Part shown: positions 55,333 to 61,964 of the stretch, in pieces
Layout: each line of letters begins with the position of its first letter
How positions within the stretch are numbered: position 1 is the first letter of the stretch
Source of the DNA: JBARKJ01 sp049801375
Lineage (GTDB): Bacteria; Nitrospirota; JACRHJ01
Direction of reading: 5' to 3'
Assembly: GCA_049801375.1 (NCBI GenBank)
Contig: JBARKJ010000046.1
Location: 1-64,000, forward strand
Length of the DNA stretch: 64,000 nt
The notes under the pieces: generated by a model
Databases searched by the model: none
What the model was told of the DNA's origin: nothing
The model's input: the letters and a program-made list of their open reading frames with translations, nothing else
Position numbers and translations under genes: made by a program

Positions 55333-56732
55333 TTCTTAAGCTCCGCGATCTTGTCCTCTACCAGCTTCTTGAACGGGGCGGGGGTAACCCTCTGCCATGC
55401 GGCGTAAATATCGTCCAGGCTCACTTTCCCGCCGTTTACATTTACCTCCGCGGACACTTTTTTCCCGGCGGTCGAACGGAAAATCGCGGGTACGAAATCA
55501 ATGAGTTTTTTATGAGCCGTCTGCGCTTCGGAGTCCCATTCGCCCGCCGTCGGCTCCGGCTCTTCCCGGTAAATCTCGCCGGAAACGAGCGACTCCAAAA
55601 GCGCCTCGTACCTCCCTGCAACCTCCCCCGTCAGCGCCTTGTCCACCGTAAGCGCCCTCTTGGCGATCAGGGCGCAGTACCCGCACTCTTCGCAGTCACT
55701 CGTCGCGCAGTCCTTGGTCTTGAAGAAGCTTAAGAAGTTTGACGGGACCTTCGAGTTATCCAGGACCAGGCCTTCCGTCACCGGGTAATCCGTGATATCC
55801 GCGAACTCCATCAATTTAGACGTATTTATATATTCATCCCTCAGGAGATACTTTACATTCGCGGGCAGGAACGCCTTCTTGCGGGGAAGGTTCAGAAGCT
55901 CCACGAGGTTCCCGTCAAACCGCCTGTCGGTATATGCCTTCAGGTACGACAGCAGCGTCTCGGTGGTCTTGTAACGGTCTATGATCTTAAGGCAATCAAT
56001 GCCTATCATCTCGTAATCTTCCACGTCCTCGGGGCGTATCCAGCGTATCTTTATCAACTCCGCCGGGTTTTTTATCTTGTCCTTCGTGCAGGAGAAATAG
56101 CAGTGGTCAACAAGGAAGCCTTCGGAGGAATGATTACCCTGGGAGCCGTGTGTCATGACGTTCGCGTGGTAGAAAGAGCGCGGACATCCGTACAGGCAGC
56201 CGGGGTTGGCGATAAGGATAAGCTTGCACTTTACCGCTTTCCGGATGGCCTCCAGGGTTTTAAAATCACGGTTTATCTCCTCGGACAGCACGATAGCGTC
56301 CGCGCCCATCTCCTCCCAGTACTGGGCCTTCCGTACGCTCTCCACCCGCGCCCAGGAAGATACTACGGCTTTCAGGGCCGGATAATGTTTTTTGATTATC
56401 TGGAAGAGGTAGGGTATTGTGACCGTCACCCAGTCCGCGGAGGTCGCCTGCACCCATTCGACATGACGGAGTATCTTTTCGAACTCGTCTTTTCTGTACT
56501 CCCTGTTATCGAGACAGGAGGCATTCAGCAGGAAGTTGAAAGAATGCCCTGCTTCGCGTGCGGCTGCGATATATTTTTCGGCGTCGGCTTCCGTCACTTC
56601 CGGGGCGACGAAAGACGCCCTGCCCCCCGCGATAAGGCTTCCGGGGATGCCGCCGAACAGCTCCACCTTCGGGGAGCCTTCCAGCCCTTCAAGGAGCGCG
56701 GGATCCCAATTACATGCCAGTTCGAATTTCAT
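55326..56732 (-). CDS. U32-family iron-sulfur protein with C-terminal PCP-reductase-like domain
   Basis: The 468-residue protein has a TIM-barrel U32-type N-terminus (residues 1-260) with Cys179 and Cys183 in 'NPGCLYGCPRS', Cys211 and Cys215 in 'HCYFSC', a probable [4Fe-4S] site as in UbiU/UbiV/TrhP-type proteins. A second Cys set, 342/347/350/353 ('DCATSDCEECGYC'), follows. Residues 405-465 resemble the PCP_red domain and contain the TPAPF motif also seen in the 80-residue protein downstream. U32 relatives catalyse oxygen-independent hydroxylation of quinone precursors and tRNA, so a hydroxylase role on the polyketide is an attractive inference. The ATG overlaps the PadR stop. Confidence 0.8.
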   Translation of the reverse strand: MKFELACNWDPALLEGLEGSPKVELFGGIPGSLIAGGRASFVAPEVTEADAEKYIAAAREAGHSFNFLLNASCLDNREYRKDEFEKILRHVEWVQATSADWVTVTIPYLFQIIKKHYPALKAVVSSWARVESVRKAQYWEEMGADAIVLSEEINRDFKTLEAIRKAVKCKLILIANPGCLYGCPRSFYHANVMTHGSQGNHSSEGFLVDHCYFSCTKDKIKNPAELIKIRWIRPEDVEDYEMIGIDCLKIIDRYKTTETLLSYLKAYTDRRFDGNLVELLNLPRKKAFLPANVKYLLRDEYINTSKLMEFADITDYPVTEGLVLDNSKVPSNFLSFFKTKDCATSDCEECGYCALIAKRALTVDKALTGEVAGRYEALLESLVSGEIYREEPEPTAGEWDSEAQTAHKKLIDFVPAIFRSTAGKKVSAEVNVNGGKVSLDDIYAAWQRVTPAPFKKLVEDKIAELKNC

Positions 56733-57289
56733 GCGGCCCCTTCCCTTCCAGCCTCAAGTCTGCCGATTATCCCTTCCAGAAACTTTATCTCCGCCTCCGA
56801 GTGCGCGAGGTAATGCGCGGGTATGAAAAGCATATGCTCCGGCGCGCCCTTCGATGCCAGTTCGTCTTTAAACCGCTCCGCTTCGGCGTGATACTCCTTA
56901 AGCCGCACCCGGAGTTCCCGGAGTTGAACAAGGAACTGCCCCGCATCCGATTCCCGGAGAAAATAGAAGGATATATCAAGCGCCAGGTGCGGACGCTCGA
57001 AGTTCGTTATGTTCTCCTGAAGGAGGCTGTCGAAGGTGCGGACGCCCTCGTCCGTGATATGGTAAATCTGCTTTTCGGGGTGCGCGGTGTCCTTGAGGAC
57101 GCTCTTGGTCACAAGGCCGCGTTTTTCCAGGATTTTGAGGTTATGGTAGAGCGAGCCGGAGGTGATGGGCGCGACATGGACGAGTTCCTCGTCCACAAGC
57201 TGCTTTATCTCGTAGCCGTACATCGGCTTCCTCTTCAGAAGTCCAAGAAGAAGCACCTCTTTCGACATCGTGGTATTAAAGCCTGCCAC
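56729..57289 (-). CDS. PadR-family transcriptional regulator
   Basis: The 186-residue regulator has the winged-helix 'EVLLLGLLKRKPMYGYEIKQL', 'APITSGSLYHNLKILEKRGLVTK' and the long C-terminal helical dimerisation domain of PadR. Regulators of this family often respond to phenolic ligands. It is the first gene of the PKS operon. The predicted start is GTG 57287-57289 with a G-rich ribosome site; ATG 57268 is possible. Its own leader holds a promoter and 14-bp tandem repeats, so autorepression is likely. The gene has a 4-base overlap with the U32 gene. Confidence 0.88.
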   Translation of the reverse strand: MAGFNTTMSKEVLLLGLLKRKPMYGYEIKQLVDEELVHVAPITSGSLYHNLKILEKRGLVTKSVLKDTAHPEKQIYHITDEGVRTFDSLLQENITNFERPHLALDISFYFLRESDAGQFLVQLRELRVRLKEYHAEAERFKDELASKGAPEHMLFIPAHYLAHSEAEIKFLEGIIGRLEAGREGAA

Positions 57290-57319
57290 GCCATCCCCCT
57301 TTTCGCGCTATTACGGCTT

Positions 57320-57354
57320 AAAATAGTTTACGTAAAATAGCTTGCGTATAATAG
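57320..57354. promoter_or_regulatory. Tandem 14-bp operator-like repeats before padR
   Basis: The plus strand contains two and a half copies of AAAATAG-(T/C)TT(A/G)CGT at 57320-57333 and 57334-57347, then ATAATAG. TTTACGTAAA (57327-57336) is an exact palindrome inside them. They cover the -10 box and the start region of the predicted promoter, exactly where a repressor would sit. The likely binder is the PadR regulator. This is inferred from position. Confidence 0.6.
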
Positions 57355-57377
57355 CAGGAGAAAACCTGGAATGTCAA
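57348..57377 (-). promoter_or_regulatory. Strong promoter of the polyketide cluster
   Basis: On the minus strand TTGACA (57372-57377, perfect -35) and TATTAT (57348-57353, 5/6) are 18 bases apart. Transcription would begin near 57341, about 50 bases before padR. It is the only promoter of this quality before the 20-gene cluster, and its -10 box lies in the operator-like repeats. Confidence 0.7.
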
Positions 57378-57393
57378 GAGAAAGAGAGAAAAA

Positions 57394-58245
57394 TCAAGGC
57401 GTGATGACGATAGGCACGGGCGTGAACGTGACTATGAAAATCAGGAGGGAAAAAATTCCAACAGCTCTCCTTTTCCAGTCCAGCGGCTCATAAGGGTTCT
57501 CGACCGGCGGATGCTTCGTGCCCAGGAACAGGAGCAGGACGCCCCAGATAAACCAGCCGGGAAATCCAAGACCCATTACAATGAGGGCGCCGACGAAGAT
57601 GTTGGATATGATCCTGTGCCGCTTGGTGAAGAAGGCGTAGGAGACATGGCCGCCGTCCAACTGGCCGACGGGCATCAGGTTTATAGACGTTACAAAAAGC
57701 CCCACCCATCCCGCCACCGCTACCGGGTTCAGGTCCACCGCATGGTTGTGAATATCGCCCTTGAGGAATATGCTCATCAGAAATCTATAGATCAAAGAGC
57801 CGCCAAGGACCGTCTGGCCAGAAGCCGGAGGATGCGCCGGGACAATATGGGACATGGAAAGTCCAATAGAGCAGACGATTACCGACAGGATGAAACCGAC
57901 GATGGGGCCGGATGCCCCAATGTCTATGAGAGCGGACTTGTCCCGTATACGCGATTTCATCTTTATTACTGCGCCAAGCGTCCCGAAGAGGTTCGGGAAT
58001 GGGATGAAATACGGGAGCGTCGCAATGACTTTGTGCCGGCGAGAGTTCACGTAGTGCGCCATCTCGTGCCCGCCGAGTATAAGCATCAGCGGCATGGCGA
58101 ACGGGACTCCTACCGCCAGCCCGTGGAGCAGGTGTTTCGGGAATTCGCTTAAGAGGTTGTATTCAGAGATGAAATACGAGCCTGCGATCAGCGTCGAGAA
58201 GACCGTCATGACAAAAAGGAGCAGGTGTATTTTAATATCGCGCAT
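57394..58245 (-). CDS. Site-2-protease-like M50 membrane metalloprotease
   Basis: The 283-residue membrane protein has about six hydrophobic segments. The zinc motif HExxH is in 'LGGHEMAHYV' and the third ligand in 'NLMPVGQLDGGHVSYA' (NPDG-type). This fold belongs to intramembrane proteases such as the cyanobacterial Egy-like group, without PDZ domains. It probably cleaves a membrane-bound regulator. It is convergently oriented with nothing nearby to suggest a partner. A 100-base gap separates it from padR's promoter. Confidence 0.87.
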   Translation of the reverse strand: MRDIKIHLLLFVMTVFSTLIAGSYFISEYNLLSEFPKHLLHGLAVGVPFAMPLMLILGGHEMAHYVNSRRHKVIATLPYFIPFPNLFGTLGAVIKMKSRIRDKSALIDIGASGPIVGFILSVIVCSIGLSMSHIVPAHPPASGQTVLGGSLIYRFLMSIFLKGDIHNHAVDLNPVAVAGWVGLFVTSINLMPVGQLDGGHVSYAFFTKRHRIISNIFVGALIVMGLGFPGWFIWGVLLLFLGTKHPPVENPYEPLDWKRRAVGIFSLLIFIVTFTPVPIVITP

Positions 58246-58263
58246 AAAATGTTATACTATCCC

Positions 58264-58719
58264 ATGCCTCTTCACATCGTACTATATCAGCCCGAAATCG
58301 CAGGAAATACCGGGAACATCGCCAGGCTATCCGCCGCCGCGGACTGCTATCTCCACTTGGTCGGGCCGCTTGGGTTCTCTCTCTCGGACCGCTACTTAAA
58401 ACGCGCCGGGCTGGACTACTGGCCGCACGTGAAGCTCACCGTGCACGACTCGCTTGACGACGTTTACCAGGGGCTTCCCGACTCCCGCTTCTTCTATTTA
58501 AGCACCAAGGTAACGATGCCTTATACGCAAGCGAAATATAAAGACGGCGATGCTTTGGTTTTCGGCCCGGAGACCAGGGGTCTGCCGGAAGAACTGCTAA
58601 AAACACATGCCGAGTCCTCACTGACCATCCCTATGTTCGGGGAAGTCAGGAGCCTGAACCTCTCCACGTGCGTGGGGATAGTGGTCTATGAGGCGCTCAG
58701 GCAGGTAAAGAAATTCTAA
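58264..58719 (+). CDS. trmL: tRNA (cytidine(34)-2'-O)-methyltransferase TrmL
   Basis: The 151-residue SPOUT methyltransferase has 'HIVLYQPEIAGNTGNIARL', 'LVFGPETRGLPEEL' and 'SLNLSTCVGIVVYEALRQ', the three SPOUT knot motifs. It 2'-O-methylates the wobble base of tRNA-Leu. The chosen start ATG 58264-58266 follows a TATACT box by only a few bases, so the mRNA may be leaderless or nearly so. Its 3' end overlaps convergent ogt by 23 bases. Confidence 0.93.
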   Translation: MPLHIVLYQPEIAGNTGNIARLSAAADCYLHLVGPLGFSLSDRYLKRAGLDYWPHVKLTVHDSLDDVYQGLPDSRFFYLSTKVTMPYTQAKYKDGDALVFGPETRGLPEELLKTHAESSLTIPMFGEVRSLNLSTCVGIVVYEALRQVKKF

Positions 58720-59254
58720 ACCGGCGCGATTCTTCACTACGCTCAGGATGACAAGCCGGGAGCACCCCTTCCAGTTGAAGAAGCCTTTTCTTAAGCTCTA
58801 TCCCGCCGCCGAACCCGCCTATGCCGCCCGAGGACTCGATAATCCGATGACAGGGTACGATTACGGGGATTTTATTGCCATTCAGCGCATTTCCGACGGC
58901 TCTCGCGGCGTTCGGGTTCCCGGCCTGAGCTGCGAGCCACTTATACGAGCGGACGTTCCCGTAGGGGATTTTCAGGAGTTCCCGCCAGACGGTCTTTTGA
59001 AAATCCGTCCCGCGCAGGTCCAGTTTCTGGGTGAAGGATACCGGCTCGCCCGCAAAATATGATTTCAACTCACGCGAGAGCGTCTGGAACAGCCTCCCGT
59101 CTTCGACAGGCTTCATGCCGAAATACGCCTCCATCTCCTCAATGAACTCGCCGAAGGACGGCGGATTCAAGTCCAGTTTACAAAGACCGTCCTTGGTGGC
59201 CGCCGCGAAAGCGGGGCCGGTGGGAAGGTCTATCGAGACGTAATACAGGTTCAT
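58697..59254 (-). CDS. ogt: Methylated-DNA-[protein]-cysteine S-methyltransferase
   Basis: This DNA-repair suicide enzyme has the active-site 'VIVPCHRIIESSG' (Cys in PCHR), 'FQKTVWRELLKIPYGNVRSY' and 'NALNGNKIPV', with the 'GIGGFGGGIELKKRLLQLE' end of the domain. The protein is 185 residues, but the last 19 ('CHPERSEESRRFRIS...') are read through a dispersed repeat and are not part of the fold. The repeat replaced the original end. The ATG overlaps the upstream MBL stop (ATGA). Confidence 0.93.
   Translation of the reverse strand: MNLYYVSIDLPTGPAFAAATKDGLCKLDLNPPSFGEFIEEMEAYFGMKPVEDGRLFQTLSRELKSYFAGEPVSFTQKLDLRGTDFQKTVWRELLKIPYGNVRSYKWLAAQAGNPNAARAVGNALNGNKIPVIVPCHRIIESSGGIGGFGGGIELKKRLLQLEGVLPACHPERSEESRRFRISLPA
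58726..58753. repeat. HPERSEESR-type dispersed repeat
   Basis: The minus strand reads TGTCATCCTGAGCG, continuing TAGTGAAGAATCGC. This is the well-known dispersed repeat whose translation is HPERSEESRRF. It lies just beyond trmL and forms part of the ogt coding end. Confidence 0.8.
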
Positions 59255-59868
59255 GCGGCCCTCTTGAATACGTGCGTCTTCCCCTTATACAGTTTTTTGA
59301 ATTTCTCCGCATCGTCCTCGGTGCCTACAATCGACGCATAATGCATCGGCACCGCGACCTCCGGATTTATGTCCTCCGCGGCCTTTGCGGCCTCCTCCGC
59401 CGTCATTACATATGTCCCGGATACCGGCAGAAGCGCGATGTCGCACCGGAAGTTTTTCATCTCCGGGATGCGGTCGGTATCGCCCGCCAGATATATCCTC
59501 TTCCCTTCCACGGTGAATATATACCCGACCCAACTTTGGAACTTGGGATGGAACTGTTTGTTGGTGTTGTACGAAGGCACGGCCTCTATATCCACGCCCA
59601 TCTCCGTCAGCCTATCGCCCGGTTTGACAGTCCGGACGTTTCCCGTAAGTTTTCCTTCGCAGTCCCCCGGCGCGACGATTATCGTGCCGTCCTTCGCTAT
59701 CTTCTTGACGTCGTCCGGCGAGCAGTGGTCGTAGTGTTCATGCGTAATGAGGATAAGGTCCGCCTTCGGCAGTCCCTCCTTGAGTTGGAACGGGTCCGTA
59801 TATATAACCTTGCCGCCCGACTCTATCTTGAAAGTGTCGTGGCCCAGCCATTTCATCCGGTCAAGCAT
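59251..59868 (-). CDS. UPF0173-like metal-dependent hydrolase (MBL fold)
   Basis: The 205-residue protein has 'RMKWLGHDTFKIESGGKVIYTDPF', 'LILITHEHYDHCSPDD' (HxHxDH metal site) and 'IYLAGDTDRIPEM', the pattern of UPF0173/YtkL hydrolases. Its substrate is unknown. The start ATG 59866-59868 has GGAGG five bases upstream; a TTG 15 bases earlier is part of that leader. It is coupled to ogt. Confidence 0.86.
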   Translation of the reverse strand: MLDRMKWLGHDTFKIESGGKVIYTDPFQLKEGLPKADLILITHEHYDHCSPDDVKKIAKDGTIIVAPGDCEGKLTGNVRTVKPGDRLTEMGVDIEAVPSYNTNKQFHPKFQSWVGYIFTVEGKRIYLAGDTDRIPEMKNFRCDIALLPVSGTYVMTAEEAAKAAEDINPEVAVPMHYASIVGTEDDAEKFKKLYKGKTHVFKRAA

Positions 59869-59973
59869 CTTAACCTCCAGCAACGCCTTCTATGCCCTCT
59901 TCTTAAGGTTAATAGAGTGATTAGCGTTATGAAATCATTATATCCCGGCGCAATAAATTACGCCCTAAATTAA

Positions 59974-60002
59974 AATGTACCACCCTGTAATTGCCGTGTC
60001 AA
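59974..60002 (-). promoter_or_regulatory. Promoter before the MBL-ogt pair
   Basis: On the minus strand TTGACA (59997-60002, perfect) and TACATT (59974-59979, 4/6) are 17 bases apart. Transcription would begin near 59967, leaving about 100 bases of leader before the MBL gene. The -35 box is just after the cytochrome stop. The remaining AT-rich gap to 59884 holds no gene. Confidence 0.5.
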
Positions 60003-60004
60003 AA

Positions 60005-60244
60005 TCACCTTCCGCCGCCGCGTTTATGGCACGTAAAACACATTTCCTTAGGCGGGTGGTCATGCTTTAACGGGCTGACCTTACCCGGCGCGTGACAGTC
60101 CAGGCAGGCGCGCTGGTCGGTAATTTTTACATGCGCCGCGTCCTGCGGTATCGCCGGAGCCTTTCTGCCTATTGTGCTTAAGTAAACCAGAAAAAGGACT
60201 ATAGCTATTACGACGGCGGGAAAAAATATGTCCCTCGGCTTCAT
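60005..60244 (-). CDS. Small membrane-anchored dihaem c-type cytochrome
   Basis: The 79-residue protein has an N-terminal membrane helix ('FFPAVVIAIVLFLVYLSTI') and two haem-c sites, CLDCH and CFTCH, 24 residues apart, with two further His (HDHPP) as likely axial ligands. It would sit on the periplasmic side and pass electrons. The ATG 60242-60244 has AGGGAG upstream. It follows the ABC permease by 13 bases, so the three genes may be one unit. No partner oxidoreductase is present. Confidence 0.82.
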   Translation of the reverse strand: MKPRDIFFPAVVIAIVLFLVYLSTIGRKAPAIPQDAAHVKITDQRACLDCHAPGKVSPLKHDHPPKEMCFTCHKRGGGR

Positions 60245-60257
60245 AAGACTCCCTTCA

Positions 60258-61040
60258 TTACTTGATAAGCCTTCTCCGTATGAATTTAATCGCGGTCCAG
60301 GAGCAGATGAAAGTGAAGACAATCATCCAGAGGATGTCCCAGACCAGACCAATGTACAGATGCCCGGTTGAAAGCGCGCGCGATACGTTCACCGCGTGTA
60401 TCAGCGGGGTAAACCATGCGATTTTCAGGACCCACGGCGGCAAGGTCGAGAGCGGGAAGAATATGCCGGAGAAGAAGAACATCGGCGATATTACGAGGCT
60501 GAAGTAATACGCGTAATAATCATATGACGGGACGAACGCGGTAACGATAAGCGCCATAGATGCGAACATCAGGCTCATGAGGATATAGAGCACGGGCGAT
60601 AGGATAAGCCAGGGAGAGCTCATCAGGCCGAAGGCCATAAGTACCGGGAGCATCACGGCCGCGGAGATAAAACCCTTCGTCGCGCCCCAGAGTATGTCGC
60701 CCGCCGCGACTTCGTCGATGTTTACCGGGGTCACTATGATGGCGTCATAGGATTTTTGCGTGCTCATCCTCGTGAAGGAGCCGAAGGTACATTCGAAAGA
60801 CGCCGCGTTCATCGCCGCCGCAATTACAAGACCAGGCGCTATGAACTGTATATACGGGACGCCCTCGACGTTCCTGATGAACTTGCCCAGCCCCAGGCCA
60901 AAAGCGACCAGGAATAAAATCGGTTCCGCGAGGTTGCCGACCATGCTGGCCTTGTAGAACTTGAGCCAGGCGTCCTTATTCCTTTGCCAGACCTTGAACG
61001 CGCGGCGTCCGACCTGAGGGGGCGATAAAAAATCAATCAT
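60258..61040 (-). CDS. ABC-2 type transporter permease
   Basis: The 260-residue membrane protein has six hydrophobic segments and the ABC-2 'FIAPGLVIAAAMNAASFECTFGS' stretch and 'MFFFSGIFFPLSTLPPWV' exit loop of NodJ/DrrB-like exporters. It pairs with the ATPase upstream (ATGA overlap). It exports an unknown lipid, glycan or drug-like compound. The next gene is the dihaem cytochrome. Confidence 0.9.
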   Translation of the reverse strand: MIDFLSPPQVGRRAFKVWQRNKDAWLKFYKASMVGNLAEPILFLVAFGLGLGKFIRNVEGVPYIQFIAPGLVIAAAMNAASFECTFGSFTRMSTQKSYDAIIVTPVNIDEVAAGDILWGATKGFISAAVMLPVLMAFGLMSSPWLILSPVLYILMSLMFASMALIVTAFVPSYDYYAYYFSLVISPMFFFSGIFFPLSTLPPWVLKIAWFTPLIHAVNVSRALSTGHLYIGLVWDILWMIVFTFICSWTAIKFIRRRLIK

Positions 61041-61957
61041 TCCCGGAGCTCCCTCCCGGTAAGCTTTAGAAAAACGTCCTCAAGCGTTGCCTGCCTGTGC
61101 ACGAACCCGCCTTTAACAAACTTTGTAAGCCTGGCAAGGACCTCATCACTTTTCGCGCTTTTGATAAAGAGGGTGTCTCCCGATATTTCATATTCGTAAT
61201 CCGCGCCTGACAGGGCTTTCAACACCTCTTCCGCGCCACTACTCGGTATTGGCAACTCGACCACGCTTCCCTTCGCGTATGTATCTATCAGCTCCGCGGG
61301 CGTTCCGAGCGCGAGGATTTTCCCCTGGTCCATCACCACAATCCTGTCGCACAGATGCGCCGCCTCTTCCATATAGTGAGTCGTCAGGACCATCGTCCGC
61401 CCCTCGCGCTTCAATGCCCGTAGCTTCTGCCATATCAAGTGCCTCGCCTGCGGGTCAAGCCCGGTTGTCGGCTCATCCAGCATTATAAGGTCCGATTCGT
61501 TTATCAAAGCGCGCGCGACCATCAGCCGTCTTTTCATCCCGCCGGAGAGCTTAGTTATTTTCTCGTCCTTTTTATCCGAAAGCGACATCATCTCAAGCAG
61601 GGACTCCGCTCGCCTCTGGGCCTCCGCCTTCGGGATGTCGAAGTACCTCGCATAGACCCGAAGGTTCTCTATGACCGAGAGGTCGGGGTCCAGGTTATTC
61701 TCCTGCGGGACAACCCCAAGCCGGGCCTTTATCTTCCTCTCGTTCCCCCGGACGTCCATTCCGAAAATCCTGAGCGTGCCGCCGGTGATGGTCACGTAGC
61801 CCTGGACCATGTTCATGGTGGTAGTCTTGCCCGCGCCGTTCGGCCCCAGGAAACCGAAACACTCGGCCCGCTCCACGGTGAAGTCTATGTGCTTTACGGC
61901 GGGGTATCCGGAGTATTCCTTGTACAGTCCCCGCGCTTCTATTATGTTTTCAGGCAT
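61037..61957 (-). CDS. ABC-2 exporter ATP-binding protein
   Basis: The 306-residue ATPase has Walker A 'GFLGPNGAGKTTTMNM', signature 'KLSGGMKRRLMVARALI', Walker B 'LIMLDEPTTGLDP' and H-loop 'VLTTHYMEEAAHL'. The C-terminal 80 residues match the NodI/DrrA extension. It forms an exporter with the overlapping permease gene. It starts ATG 61955-61957, seven bases before gdhA ends. Confidence 0.94.
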   Translation of the reverse strand: MPENIIEARGLYKEYSGYPAVKHIDFTVERAECFGFLGPNGAGKTTTMNMVQGYVTITGGTLRIFGMDVRGNERKIKARLGVVPQENNLDPDLSVIENLRVYARYFDIPKAEAQRRAESLLEMMSLSDKKDEKITKLSGGMKRRLMVARALINESDLIMLDEPTTGLDPQARHLIWQKLRALKREGRTMVLTTHYMEEAAHLCDRIVVMDQGKILALGTPAELIDTYAKGSVVELPIPSSGAEEVLKALSGADYEYEISGDTLFIKSAKSDEVLARLTKFVKGGFVHRQATLEDVFLKLTGRELRE

Positions 61958-61964
61958 AAATTTG

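Noticed and set aside
38177..57377. Reading the cluster as an aryl-polyene or flexirubin cluster
   Set aside because: It has an LpxL-like acyltransferase and KS pair but lacks the dehydratase, ketoreductase and ammonia-lyase genes, and has TcmN- and OxyN-type cyclases instead.
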